NCBI GenBank assembly: GCA_963717745.1
Contig: CAVQXJ010000027.1
Span: 124,001-188,000, forward strand
Direction of reading: 5' to 3'
Origin: JACCXG01 sp963717745
GTDB lineage: Bacteria > Acidobacteriota > Vicinamibacteria > Vicinamibacterales > 2-12-FULL-66-21
DNA length: 64,000 nucleotides
Below are positions 29,037 through 39,415 of this stretch, in pieces. A program made the position numbers and the translations under genes. How positions within the stretch are numbered: the stretch's first letter is position 1; each line of letters begins with the position of its first letter. Under the pieces are notes generated by a model. That model saw only the letters and a program-made list of their open reading frames with translations. It ran no database searches and had not been told where the DNA came from.

Positions 29037-30450
29037 ATGCCCGCGACGCTCTTCGAGAAGGTCTGGAACCTCCACACCGTACGCACGCTCCCCAACGGCC
29101 AGACCCAGCTTTTCGTCGGCCTGCACCTGATTCACGAGGTCACCACTCCCCAGGCCTTCGACATGCTGCGGGCACGCGGCCTGGGCGTGCGGTATCCAGA
29201 GCGGACCGTCGGCACCGTCGACCACATCGTCCCTACCCGCGACCAGCGGCGGCCGTTCGGCGATGTGATGGCGGAGGACATGCTCTCCGCGCTCGAGCGG
29301 AATACCAAGGAAGCGCGGATTCCGCTGTTCGACTTGAGCAGCGGCTCGCAGGGAATCGTGCACGTGATTGGGCCGGAGCTCGGACTGACCCAGCCCGGGA
29401 TGACGATTGCGTGCGGCGACAGCCATACCTCGACGCATGGGGCGTTCGGCGCGGTCGCGTTCGGGATCGGGACCTCGCAGGTGCGTGATGTGCTGGCGTC
29501 GCAGTGTCTGGCGATGGATCCGCTGAAGGTGCGCCGGATCAACGTCTCGGGCCGTCTGATGCCCGGGGTCTTCGCCAAGGACGTCATCCTCGAGATCATC
29601 CGCCGCCTCGGCGTGAACGGCGGGGCCGGCTACGCCTACGAGTATGCCGGCGACACCGTCGACCGGATGACCATGGACGAGCGGATGACGATCTGCAACA
29701 TGTCGATCGAAGGCGGGGCGCGAGTCGGCTACGTCAATCCCGACCAGACCACGGTCGACTACCTGCGTGGCAAGAAGTTCGCGCCCAAGGCCGACGAGTT
29801 CGACCGCCGCCGCGGCGTGGTGGCTGAGCATGGCCTCCGATCCCGGCGCGGTCTACGACGACGAAGTGACGATCGACGCTGCGACGATCCGGCCGACCGT
29901 GACGTGGGGCATCAATCCGGGGCAATCGGTGTTCGTCGACGAGCGGCTCCCGGCGGCCGGCGATGCGGCGGCGGGAGAGCAGGCCGCGATCTCCGAGGCG
30001 CTCGAGTTCATGGGCTTCGGCGAAGGACAGCCGATCAAGGGCACCAAGATCGACGTGGCGTTCGTCGGCTCGTGCACCAATGCGCGCCTCTCGGACCTGC
30101 GCGAGGCGGCGCGGGTCGTGCGCGGACATCATGTCGCGCCGAACGTGCAGGCGCTGGTCGTGCCGGGATCACAGGCGGTGCGGGCGGCAGCCGAGCGCGA
30201 GGGGCTCGATCGCGTCTTCACCGATGCCGGATTCGAGTGGCGCGGCGCGGGCTGTTCGATGTGCCTCGCGATGAATCAGGACAAGCTCGAAGGCCGCCAG
30301 GTCTGCGCTTCGTCTTCCAATCGGAACTTCAAGGGGCGCCAGGGCAGTCCCACCGGCCGGACCTTGCTGATGAGCCCGGCGATGGTGGCCGCGGCCGCGG
30401 TGGCCGGCGAAATCGTGGACGTCCGAGACTTCACACATTATGGCGATTGA
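29037..30450 (+). CDS. leuC: 3-isopropylmalate dehydratase large subunit; +1 frameshift
   Basis: LeuC is the iron-sulfur subunit of isopropylmalate isomerase in leucine synthesis. The product starts MPATLFEKVWNLHTV and contains ACGDSHTSTHGAFGAVAFGI and RMTICNMSIEGGARVGYVNP. One base must be removed near 29806 to pass from ADEFDR to AAAWWLSMASDPGAVYDDEV. The second part has VAFVGSCTNARLSDLREAA and GAGCSMCLAMNQD, which hold the cluster cysteines, and ends TPNG-like as VRDFTHYGD. The corrected length is about 470 residues. The stop overlaps leuD by 11 bp. Confidence 0.95.
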
Positions 30451-31048
30451 GCGCATTACTCACATCACCGGGCGCGGCTTGCCGCTGCGCGGGAACGACA
30501 TCGACACCGATCGGATCATCCCGGCGCGGTTCCTGAAATCGATCTCGTTCGAGGGGCTGGAAACGCACCTGTTCGAGGACGACATCGCGCAGGCACAGGC
30601 GCAGCACGCTGGCCATGCCATCGTCGATCCGACCTTTGCGGGCGCGTCGATCCTCGTCGTCAACCGGAACTTCGGCTGCGGTTCGTCGCGCGAACACGCG
30701 CCCCAGGCGATCCGCCGCAAGGGGTTCCGTGCGGTGGTGGGCGAGTCGTTCTCCGAGATCTTTTTCGGGAACTCGGTCGCGCTCGGCATGCCGTGCGTGT
30801 CGGGCAACCCGGCTGACGTCGCGCGGCTGCAGACGGTGATCGAGCAGACACCGGGCGTCGAGATCGCCCTCGACATCGAATCGCAGCAGCTGCAGTGCGG
30901 TGACTGGCGGATGGCCATCTCGCTGCCGCCGGCGGCGCGCGAGTCGTTCGTGGACGGCACGTGGGATGCGACCGGACTGCTGCTCGATCGCTTCGAAGAG
31001 GTCGAGGCGACGCTCGCCCGTCTTCCGTACGTCAACGGCTGGCGCTAG
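30440..31048 (+). CDS. leuD: 3-isopropylmalate dehydratase small subunit
   Basis: LeuD is the swivelling small subunit that joins LeuC to form isopropylmalate isomerase. The 202-residue product has LRGNDIDTDRIIPARFLKSI and VVNRNFGCGSSREHAPQAI, then FFGNSVALGMPCV, all family motifs. It begins inside the leuC 3' end and finishes 4 bp before the convergent lysR gene. Confidence 0.96.
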   Translation: MAIERITHITGRGLPLRGNDIDTDRIIPARFLKSISFEGLETHLFEDDIAQAQAQHAGHAIVDPTFAGASILVVNRNFGCGSSREHAPQAIRRKGFRAVVGESFSEIFFGNSVALGMPCVSGNPADVARLQTVIEQTPGVEIALDIESQQLQCGDWRMAISLPPAARESFVDGTWDATGLLLDRFEEVEATLARLPYVNGWR

Positions 31049-31052
31049 ACCA

Positions 31053-31964
31053 CTAGGCCGGATTCTTCTCCCCCTTCTCGGGAGGGGGCGCGAGCTGCCG
31101 CACCGTCGCCAGGAAGGCCCCGGCCGCGTGCGAGAGTTCCACGGACCGCCGGAACACGAGCCGCACGTGACGCTGGGCGCTGAGCTCCGGGATCTTCACC
31201 GCGACCAGCCGTCCCGTTGCCAGCTCCGCCACCGCCACCCGTCTCGGCAGGACCGCGACGCCGAGCCCCATTTCCACCGCGCGTTTGATCCCGTCGAGGC
31301 TGGGCAGCGCCACCCGGATGTTGAGCGGCTGGTGCCGGCGTTCGTACAGCCGCAGCACGCGATCGCGCGCCGGGGACGGATCGTTGTGCGCGATCACCGT
31401 CTCGGCCCCGACCTCCTGCAGCGACACCCGCTTGCGGCCCGCCAGCGCGTGGCCGGGATGCGCGAGCATCACCAGGTCGTCGTGTCCCAGCGACACTGCC
31501 TGCAGCGCGCGTTCCGCCGGAGAGAACGTCAGCACCCCGAAGTCGATGGTGCGATCCAGCAGCGCGGCGGGGATGTGCCGGGAGGGCAGGCGCCGGACGT
31601 CGATCAGGACCTGGGGATGGGCGCTCCCGAAGCTCGCGATCGCCGGCAACAGCGAGTGCACCGCGGCCTCGTTGGCGCCGATCACGACCCGGCCACGCCG
31701 GACCTCCTGAAGCTCGCGGACCGCCAGCTCGGCATCGGAGGCGAGGGTGAGGAGGCGCGCGGCGTAGTCCTGCAGGAGCCGGCCGGCCTCGGTCAAGGTA
31801 CCGTCGCGCGACGAACGGTCGAACAGTCGATCCCCGAGCTCTTCTTCCAGCCGCTTGATGGCCTGGCTGACCGCCGGCTGGGTCCGATGGAGCTTCTTGG
31901 CCGCCTTCGAGAAGCTGCGCTCAGCCGCTACCGTCGCGAAAACAGCGAGGTCCTGCAACTGCAC
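31053..31964 (-). CDS. LysR-family regulator of the leucine genes
   Basis: The protein has an N-terminal winged helix-turn-helix, LAVFATVAAERSFSKAAKKL and TQPAVSQAIKRLEEELGDRL, followed by a two-lobed effector-binding domain with RGRVVIGANEAAVHSLLPAI. The GTG at 31964 (VQLQDLAVFATV) gives 303 residues, a normal LysR length; the open frame runs further upstream into the leuA promoter. It is divergent from leuA across a 97-bp gap that contains a perfect palindrome. I infer that it regulates leuAB and perhaps leuCD, with isopropylmalate as a possible co-inducer by analogy to LeuO-type systems. Confidence 0.9.
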   Translation of the reverse strand: MQLQDLAVFATVAAERSFSKAAKKLHRTQPAVSQAIKRLEEELGDRLFDRSSRDGTLTEAGRLLQDYAARLLTLASDAELAVRELQEVRRGRVVIGANEAAVHSLLPAIASFGSAHPQVLIDVRRLPSRHIPAALLDRTIDFGVLTFSPAERALQAVSLGHDDLVMLAHPGHALAGRKRVSLQEVGAETVIAHNDPSPARDRVLRLYERRHQPLNIRVALPSLDGIKRAVEMGLGVAVLPRRVAVAELATGRLVAVKIPELSAQRHVRLVFRRSVELSHAAGAFLATVRQLAPPPEKGEKNPA

Positions 31965-31987
31965 CGCCTCATCATAATCTATTCTTA

Positions 31988-32006
31988 TATAACTCCAAGA
32001 GTTATA
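31988..32006. promoter_or_regulatory. LysR-type operator in the lysR-leuA gap
   Basis: TATAACTC-CAA-GAGTTATA is a perfect 8-bp inverted repeat around a 3-bp centre. It contains T-N11-A, the LysR box pattern. It is AT-rich in a GC-rich region and lies midway between the divergent lysR and leuA starts, the classic position for LysR autoregulation and target activation. Confidence 0.8.
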
Positions 32007-32061
32007 AATTGGACTATCATTGCGGAAGCGGTTACAAAGGGTATTGTCTCCGGAGGACCGA

Positions 32062-33302
32062 ATGAAGGCTGACCGGCTCACCATCTTCGACACCACGCTG
32101 CGCGACGGCGAACAGGCACCCGGTTTCTCGATGCGAATCGACGAGAAGCTCAGGATGGCCCGTCAGTTGGCGGCGCTGGGCGTCGACTACATCGAAGCCG
32201 GCTTCCCGATCGCGTCCGACGCCGACGCGGACGCGGTGCGGACGATCTCCACCCACATCAAAGGGCCGGTCATCGCCGCGCTGGCCCGGTGCAACCGCAA
32301 CGACATCGAACGGGCCGCCTGGGCGCTGGAGCCCGCCGAGCGGAAGCGCATCCACGTCTTCATCGCCACCTCCGACCTGCACCTCGAGCGCAAGCTGCGG
32401 ATGTCGCGGTCCCACTGTCTGAAGGTCGCGATGGATGCCGTCCGGCACGCGAGGACGTTTACCGACGATGTGCAGTTCTCGGCGGAGGATGCGACCCGCA
32501 GCGACCCCGACTTCCTGTGGCACGTCGTCGAGGCGGTCATCCAGTCGGGCGCCAAGACGATCAATCTGCCGGACACCGTCGGCTACTCGACCCCCGACGA
32601 AATCCAGTCGTTCTTTGCCGGATTGATCGGCCGGGTGCCGAGCTCGGATCAGGTGATCTGGAGCACGCACTGTCACGACGACCTCGGCCTCGCGGTGGCG
32701 AATACGCTCGCCGCGCTGACCGGCGGCGCGCGGCAGGTCGAGTGCACCGTCAACGGCATCGGCGAGCGCGCCGGCAATGCGTCGCTCGAAGAAGTGGTGA
32801 TGGCCACGCAGGTGCGCGCCGATCGCCTGCCGTTCACGACCGGGATCGACACGAAACAGATTTTCGCCGCGAGCCAGCTGCTGACGTCGCTCACCGGTGA
32901 GGCGGTCCAGGCCAACAAGGCGATCGTCGGCCGCAACGCCTTCGCGCATGAAGCCGGCATTCATCAGGACGGCATGCTGAAGGATCGCCGTACCTACGAA
33001 ATCATGTCGCCCGAAGACGTCGGCGTCCCGAAAGCGACGCTGATCCTCGGCAAGCACTCGGGTCGTCACGCGGTGCAGCAGCGCTGTGAGGAGCTCGGCA
33101 TCACCCTCGATCGCCCCGAGCTCGATCGCGTCTACCGCGCGGTCATCACCTACGCCGATCGCGAGAAGGTGGTCAACGACGCCGACCTGCTGAAGATCGT
33201 CGAGACCATCCGCACCCCGGGCGCACCCGACGCACCGGTGTTCGCGCCGGCGATCAACGACTTCGCGACCACCCCGGCCGAGAAGGGTTACGGCCACGGC
33301 GT

Positions 33303-33306
<4 letters not shown>
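32062..33306 (+). CDS. leuA: 2-isopropylmalate synthase, catalytic part only
   Basis: LeuA condenses acetyl-CoA with 2-ketoisovalerate as the first step of leucine synthesis. The ATG at 32062 (after a GGAGG site) gives 414 residues: LTIFDTTLRDGEQAPGFSM, a TIM-barrel with STHCHDDLGLAVANTLAAL, CTVNGIGERAGNASLEEVVM and AHEAGIHQDGMLKDRRTYEI. It ends soon after the linker subdomain, so the C-terminal leucine-binding regulatory domain of typical 500-plus-residue enzymes is absent. The stop overlaps the leuB GTG by 4 bp, so the short end is real and not a frameshift. Confidence 0.94.
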
Positions 33307-34358
<1,052 letters not shown>

Positions 34359-34382
34359 GCCCCGAGCATCGTCGAGGGGCGA

Positions 34383-36229
34383 CTATTCGACGGTGACGCT
34401 CTTGGCGAGATTCCTCGGCTGATCGACGTCGCACCCGCGGCGCACCGCGATGTGGTACGAGAGCAGCTGCAGCGGCACCACCGCGAGCACCGGCGTCAGC
34501 AGCGGATGCGACGTCGGGATGGTGATCAGGAAGTCGGTCTTCGGATCGAGCAGATCCTGGATGCTGTTGTTGTCGTCGGTGGTGAGCGCGATCACCGACC
34601 CGCCGCGGGCCTTCGCTTCCTGGACGTTCCCCACCATCTTCTCGAAGACGTGGTCGTTCGGCGCAATCGTCACCACCGGCATCGCCTCGTCTATGAGCGC
34701 GATCGGACCGTGCTTCATCTCGCCGGCCGGATAGCCTTCGGCGTGGATGTAGGAGATTTCCTTCAGCTTCAGCGCGCCCTCGAGCGCGATCGGGTAGTTG
34801 ATCCCGCGTCCGAGATAGAGGAAGTCGCTTCGCTGATAGAACCGCCGCGCGATCTCCTCCATCAGCGGCTCGCACTTGAGCGTCTGCTCGATCTGGAGCG
34901 GCAGCTGGGTCAGCCCTTCGAGATGCGGCCGCGCCTGATCCGGGCTCAAGGTGCCGCGAATCTGACCGAGATAGACCGCGAGCAGGTGCAGCGCGACCAG
35001 CTGTGACGTGAACGCCTTGGTCGACGCCACGCCAATCTCCGGGCCGGCGTGGGTGTAGACGGTCCCCTCGGTCTCGCGCGTGGCCATGCTGCCGACCACG
35101 TTGCAGATCGAGATGCTGCGGGCCCCCTTCTTCTTCGCTTCCCGCAGCGCGGCGAGCGTGTCCGCGGTTTCACCCGACTGGGTGATCACGATCGCGAGCG
35201 TGTTCTTCGAGACGATCGGATCGCGATAGCGGTATTCCGAGCCGTAGTCCACCTCCACCGGCACCCGCGCCAGCGACTCGATCAGGAACTTCCCGACCAG
35301 GGCCGCGTGCCACGAAGTGCCGCAGGCCAGGATCACCACCCGCTCGACTTGTTCCAGGACCGCGTCCGGAATCTCGATTTCCTGCAGGAAGACCTTGCCG
35401 CTCTCCACCGACGCCCGACCGAGCACGGTTTCCTTGATGGCGATCGGCTGCTCGAAGATCTCCTTGAGCATGAAGTGCTTGTATCCCGCCTTCTCGGCCA
35501 TGACGGGATCCCACGACACGCGCGTGCTCTTCTTCGACACCGCGGCGCCGGCGTAATCGGTGAACTCGACGCCCGTCTTGGTGATGATCGCCATCTCCTC
35601 GTCGCCGAGGAACACGACGTCGCGGGTGTGGCTCAGGATGGCCGGGATATCCGACGCGACGAAGAACTCGCCGTCGCCCAGACCGACGACGATCGGCGGG
35701 CCGTTGCGGACCGCCACGATCTTGTTCGGATCGTCGGCGGAGATCAGCACCAGCCCGAACAAGCCCGCGCATGTAGAGCAACGCGCGTCGCACGGCGTTT
35801 TCGAGGCCGTCGCCTTGGGTCTCGCGCTCGACCAGGTGCGCCACGATCTCGGTGTCGGTCTCGGTGACGAAGGTGTGGCCTTCCTGCTGCAGCTGCTTCT
35901 TCAGAGCGAGGTAGTTCTCGATGATCCCGTTGTGGACGACCACGATGCGGCCGGTGCAGTCGCGGTGCGGATGGGCGTTCTCCTCGGTCGGCCGCCCGTG
36001 AGTGGCCCACCGCGTATGCCCGATGCCGTACTCGCCTTCGAGCGGGACTGGTCTCGATCACCTGCTCGAGCTTCGCCAGCTTGCCGGCACTGCGCCGCAG
36101 CTCAATCGAGCCGTCGCGCACCACCGCGATGCCGGCCGAGTCGTAGCCGCGGTATTCGAGCCGTCTGAGGCCGTCGATCAGAATGGGTACGAGCTGTTTC
36201 GAGCCGATGTAGCCGATGATTCCGCACAT
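34383..36229 (-). CDS. glmS: Glutamine-fructose-6-phosphate aminotransferase; two +1 frameshifts
   Basis: GlmS makes glucosamine-6-phosphate from fructose-6-phosphate and glutamine, feeding peptidoglycan and LPS precursors. The start at 36229 gives MCGIIGYIGSKQLVPILIDG with the catalytic Cys2 and RRLEYRGYDSAGIAVV. One extra base in CCC at 36044-36046 and one in the TT near 35761 shift the frame. With both removed the protein reads through GEYGIGHTRWATHGRPTEEN, HNGIIENYLALKKQL and MRGLFGLVLIS. The isomerase part has ACGTSWHAALVGKFLIE, TQSGETADTLAALR and the C-terminal CDVDQPRNLAKSVTVE. The corrected length is about 614 residues. It follows glmU by 8 bp. Confidence 0.95.
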
Positions 36230-36237
36230 GACGCACT

Positions 36238-37611
36238 CTATTTCCTGTTCTTCTCGACCCAGCCCGGCTTGTTGGCCTGCCTGCCCCTGCCGATCGCCAG
36301 GGCCCCCGGCGGCACGTCCTCAGTGATGGACGAGCCGGCCGCGACGTAGCCGCCCTTGCCGACCGTCACCGGCGCAATCAGCTGCGCATCGCTGCCGATG
36401 AAGGCGTCGTCGCCGATCGTCGTCTGATGCTTGGTCTTGCCGTCGTAGTTGACCGTGATGACGCCGGCGCCCACGTTGACCTGCTCGCCGATGACCGCGT
36501 CGCCGAGATACGCCAGGTGCCCGGCCTTCGAGCCGCGCCCCAGCCTGGTCTTCTTCAGCTCCACGAAGGCGCCGACGTGCGCGTCTTCACCAATCTGCGA
36601 CTGGGGACGCAGGTGCGCGAAGGGACCGACATCCGCGCCGCGTTCGACCTGGGAGTCCCTGATCACGCAGTAGCTGTTCACGAACACGTCGTCGGCGATC
36701 GCCGAGTCGACGATGCGCACTCCGCACTGAATCTCGCAGCGCGCGCCAATCGTCGTCCGTCCTTCCAGGTAGACGTTCGGATGAATGACGGTGTCCTGGC
36801 CGATCGAGACGTCCGGTCCGATGTACGCGGTCGCCGGATCGATGAGCGTCACCCCGCTCGCCATCAGCTCGTCGTTGCGCGCCGCCCGTAGTGCCTGTGC
36901 CACTTGCGCCAGTTCCTTCCGGCTGTTCACGCCGAGAATCTCCGCCGGGTCGTCAAGCGTCACCGTCTCCACGGGCGAACCGCGATCGCGGTAGATCCTG
37001 ACGAGATCCGGGAGGTAGTACTCCCCCTGTGCGTTGGCCGATCCAATCTGCCGCAGCGCGTCGAACAGCGGAGCCACGTCGAAGGCGTAGATGCCGCTGT
37101 TGATCTCGCGGATCGCCCGCTGCTCCGTCGACGCGTCTTTGTGCTCGACGATCGCCGCAATCCGCCCGTCGGTTCGCTCGATGCGCCCGTATCCGCTGGG
37201 ATCGTCAACCACCGCGGTCAGGACCGTCGCCGCGGCGCCCGATGCCACGTGATGGTCGACCAGCCGCTGCAGCGTCTCCGCCGTCAACAGCGGTACGTCG
37301 CCCGACAACAGGACGACGGTGCCGATCGCGCCGGCGAGCGCGGCTTCGGCCTGCAGCAGGGCATGACCCGTGCCGAGCTGGGGTTCCTGGAGCGCAAATT
37401 GAAGATCCGGCCTGGACCGTAAGGCGGCGCGCAGGGCGTCGGCCTGATGGCCGACGACGATCACGACCGAGGCTGGCGTGACGTGCTCAGCAGTACGCAG
37501 CACGTGCTCGATAAGTGGTAAACCGGCGGCCGGATGGAGCACCTTCGGCAGACTGGATTTCATCCGCGTGCCCTTGCCGGCGGCAAGGACCACGAGATGG
37601 ACGGGAGTCAC
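36238..37611 (-). CDS. glmU: Bifunctional UDP-GlcNAc pyrophosphorylase / GlcN-1-P acetyltransferase
   Basis: GlmU produces UDP-N-acetylglucosamine. The intact 457-residue product has the nucleotidyltransferase start VVLAAGKGTRMKSSLPKVLH and GTGHALLQAEAAL. The C-terminal left-handed beta-helix has hexapeptide repeats and GAFVELKKTRLGRGSKAGHL, then NVGAGVITVNYDGKTKHQT, the acetyltransferase active-site region. It lies between glmS and a TPR gene, and its start overlaps the TPR stop by 4 bp. Confidence 0.97.
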   Translation of the reverse strand: MTPVHLVVLAAGKGTRMKSSLPKVLHPAAGLPLIEHVLRTAEHVTPASVVIVVGHQADALRAALRSRPDLQFALQEPQLGTGHALLQAEAALAGAIGTVVLLSGDVPLLTAETLQRLVDHHVASGAAATVLTAVVDDPSGYGRIERTDGRIAAIVEHKDASTEQRAIREINSGIYAFDVAPLFDALRQIGSANAQGEYYLPDLVRIYRDRGSPVETVTLDDPAEILGVNSRKELAQVAQALRAARNDELMASGVTLIDPATAYIGPDVSIGQDTVIHPNVYLEGRTTIGARCEIQCGVRIVDSAIADDVFVNSYCVIRDSQVERGADVGPFAHLRPQSQIGEDAHVGAFVELKKTRLGRGSKAGHLAYLGDAVIGEQVNVGAGVITVNYDGKTKHQTTIGDDAFIGSDAQLIAPVTVGKGGYVAAGSSITEDVPPGALAIGRGRQANKPGWVEKNRK

Positions 37612-38402
37612 CGCTTCTTCCGGGTTCGGGCTCGGGCGGTCCCCACGCCGTCGACAAGATCGCGGAACTCGTCGGTGAACCGGAGCGGCTCGAGATCGGG
37701 ATCCTGCCGCGCGAGGGCGCGGTTCTCGGGATTCAGCGTGATCGCCTGACGCAGGTGCTCGACTGCCTGCACCGACTCGCCGCCTCGTGCGGTGAGCGCC
37801 ACCGCCATGATGTAGTGCGCATGGTCGCTGTCTGGCGCTCCGCTCAGCGCGCGCCGGAGATGCTCGAGTGCCGTGGCCGCGTCGCCGGCGTTCAAAGCGA
37901 CGGTCGCCGCATACACCTGCTCCTGTGGGGTCTGAGGAGTGGCGGGGCGCCGGGCCGTCTCACGCTCGCAGACCCGCAGATACAGGTGTGAGCGTTCCTG
38001 GAGCTCGCGCTCCTCGGGGTACCGCTCCATGATCGCGCGGAACTGCACGGCGGCTCCCGGGTAGTCGTGCCGCTGGAGCGCGCGCACGCCATTCTCGTAC
38101 ATCGCGAGCGCTTCGTAGTAGCCAGGTTTTCGTGGAGCCGGCGGCGGCGGCGGAGGCGGGTCCGGACGTGCCGCCGGTTTGGCAGCGGCTCGGGCCGGTT
38201 TCGGCTGAGGCCTGGCCGGAGCTTTCTCCGCACCACGGCTGGCCGGCCGCGCTTTGAGGGCGGCCGATTTTGCCGGCGGTTTGGCCGGCACCCGCGGTTT
38301 CGCCGCTGGTTTGGCCAGCCTGGCCGTGGGTTTCGATGCCGTCGGCTTGACGTTCTTCCGCGGCGATGGGTTACCTTTCTTCTGCCTGGTCTGCTTGGCC
38401 AT
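37608..38402 (-). CDS. TPR-type protein with Lys/Ala/Pro-rich N-terminus
   Basis: The 264-residue product has a low-complexity N-terminal third rich in Lys, Ala and Pro, with repeated AKP/PAK units and a run of prolines near residues 81-88. A C-terminal helical part follows that looks like tetratricopeptide repeats, for example YYEALAMYENGVRALQRHDY, GDAATALEHLRRALSGAPDS and VQAVEHLRQAITLNPENRAL. No signal peptide is seen; the basic tail could contact nucleic acid or an acidic partner. It is probably co-transcribed with glmU through a 4-bp overlap. Its function is unknown. Confidence 0.8.
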   Translation of the reverse strand: MAKQTRQKKGNPSPRKNVKPTASKPTARLAKPAAKPRVPAKPPAKSAALKARPASRGAEKAPARPQPKPARAAAKPAARPDPPPPPPPAPRKPGYYEALAMYENGVRALQRHDYPGAAVQFRAIMERYPEERELQERSHLYLRVCERETARRPATPQTPQEQVYAATVALNAGDAATALEHLRRALSGAPDSDHAHYIMAVALTARGGESVQAVEHLRQAITLNPENRALARQDPDLEPLRFTDEFRDLVDGVGTARARTRKKR

Positions 38403-38547
38403 GCAGTTCTATTCGGTCCTTTCGCGCTCGCGCGGGCTGCGTACGGACGGCAACCCGGCTCCCGTCAGGGAAATAGGCCGGATTGGACAGGAAAGGTAAC
38501 AGAAGGGGTTTCAAACGGCAAGCACGGCTGAATGTCTGTCGCCGCCC

Positions 38548-39391
38548 CTAGTCCGGCGACGCTTTTTCGAGCAACTGGTACATCTCCCGCGTGCCCACTC
38601 GATACTTCCGCGCCAGCAGTTTGACGGCTTCCCGCCTCGAACCCGCCGACGAGTTGGTCATTTCGCCAAATTCTCGAAGCAGCACCAGACGTATCCGGGA
38701 CATCGATCGGCTGTTCCGGGATCGGCTCCGCCGGGGCGACCACAATCGTGAACTCCCCTCGTGGCGACGTAAGTGTCTGCAAATGCTCTGAGATAGGTCT
38801 TACGGCCAATTCCTCGTGCACCTTGGTGAGCTCGCGGCCAACGGCGGCCAATCGATCGCCGAAGATCTCGAGGAGATCGGTGAGCGAGGCCAGGATCCGG
38901 TGCGGCGCTTCGAAGAACACCAACAGTCGAGGCTCGTCTTTGAGAGACGTCAGCCAGCGCTTTCTGTCATTAGCCCTAGATGGCGGGAAGCCTACGAAGA
39001 GGATCTGGTCGGCCGGCAAACCGGACGCCGAGACCGCCGCCATGGCTGCCGAAGCCCCCGGAACCGGCTCTACCCGGATACCGGCGTCGTGGGCGGCGGC
39101 GACCAGCATCCCGCCGGGATCCGAAATGAGCGGCGTTCCCGCATCCGACACGACCGCGACCGAGTCTCCCTGCGTCAATCGCGCGATTAACTCGGGCGTG
39201 CGCGTTCGTTCATTGTGTTCGTGCAGGCTCGTCGTCGGGGTCGAGATCGAGTAGTGTTGGAGGAGTCGCGCGGTCCTGCGGGTGTCTTCTGCGGCGATGA
39301 GCGCCACTTCCCGCAGCACGCGAAGCGCCCGGAACGTGATGTCCTCCAGGTTGCCGATTGGTGTGGCGACCACATAGAGGATGCCGGCCAT
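38548..39391 (-). CDS. rsmI: 16S rRNA (cytidine-1402-2'-O)-methyltransferase; +1 frameshift
   Basis: RsmI methylates C1402 in the decoding centre of 16S rRNA. The product starts MAGILYVVATPIGNLEDITF and contains AAEDTRRTARLL, VAVVSDAGTPLISDPGGMLV, PVPGASAAMAAVSASGLPAD and FFEAPHRILASL. Near 38691-38697 one extra base shifts the frame. Without it the C-terminus is RLVLLREFGEMTNSSAGSRR followed by EAVKLLARKYRVGTREMYQL, ending at 38548, typical of RsmI. The corrected length is about 280 residues. It is divergent from the DUF885 gene with only a 24-bp gap. Confidence 0.93.
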
Positions 39392-39415
39392 CTTGCGAAG
39401 GCCTGATTCTACTGC

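Noticed and set aside
31060..31090. Terminator-like CCCCCTTCTCGGGAGGGGG hairpin after leuD
   Set aside because: It lies within the coding 3' end of lysR (PPPEKGEKNPA) and has no T-run on either side, so I do not list it as a terminator.
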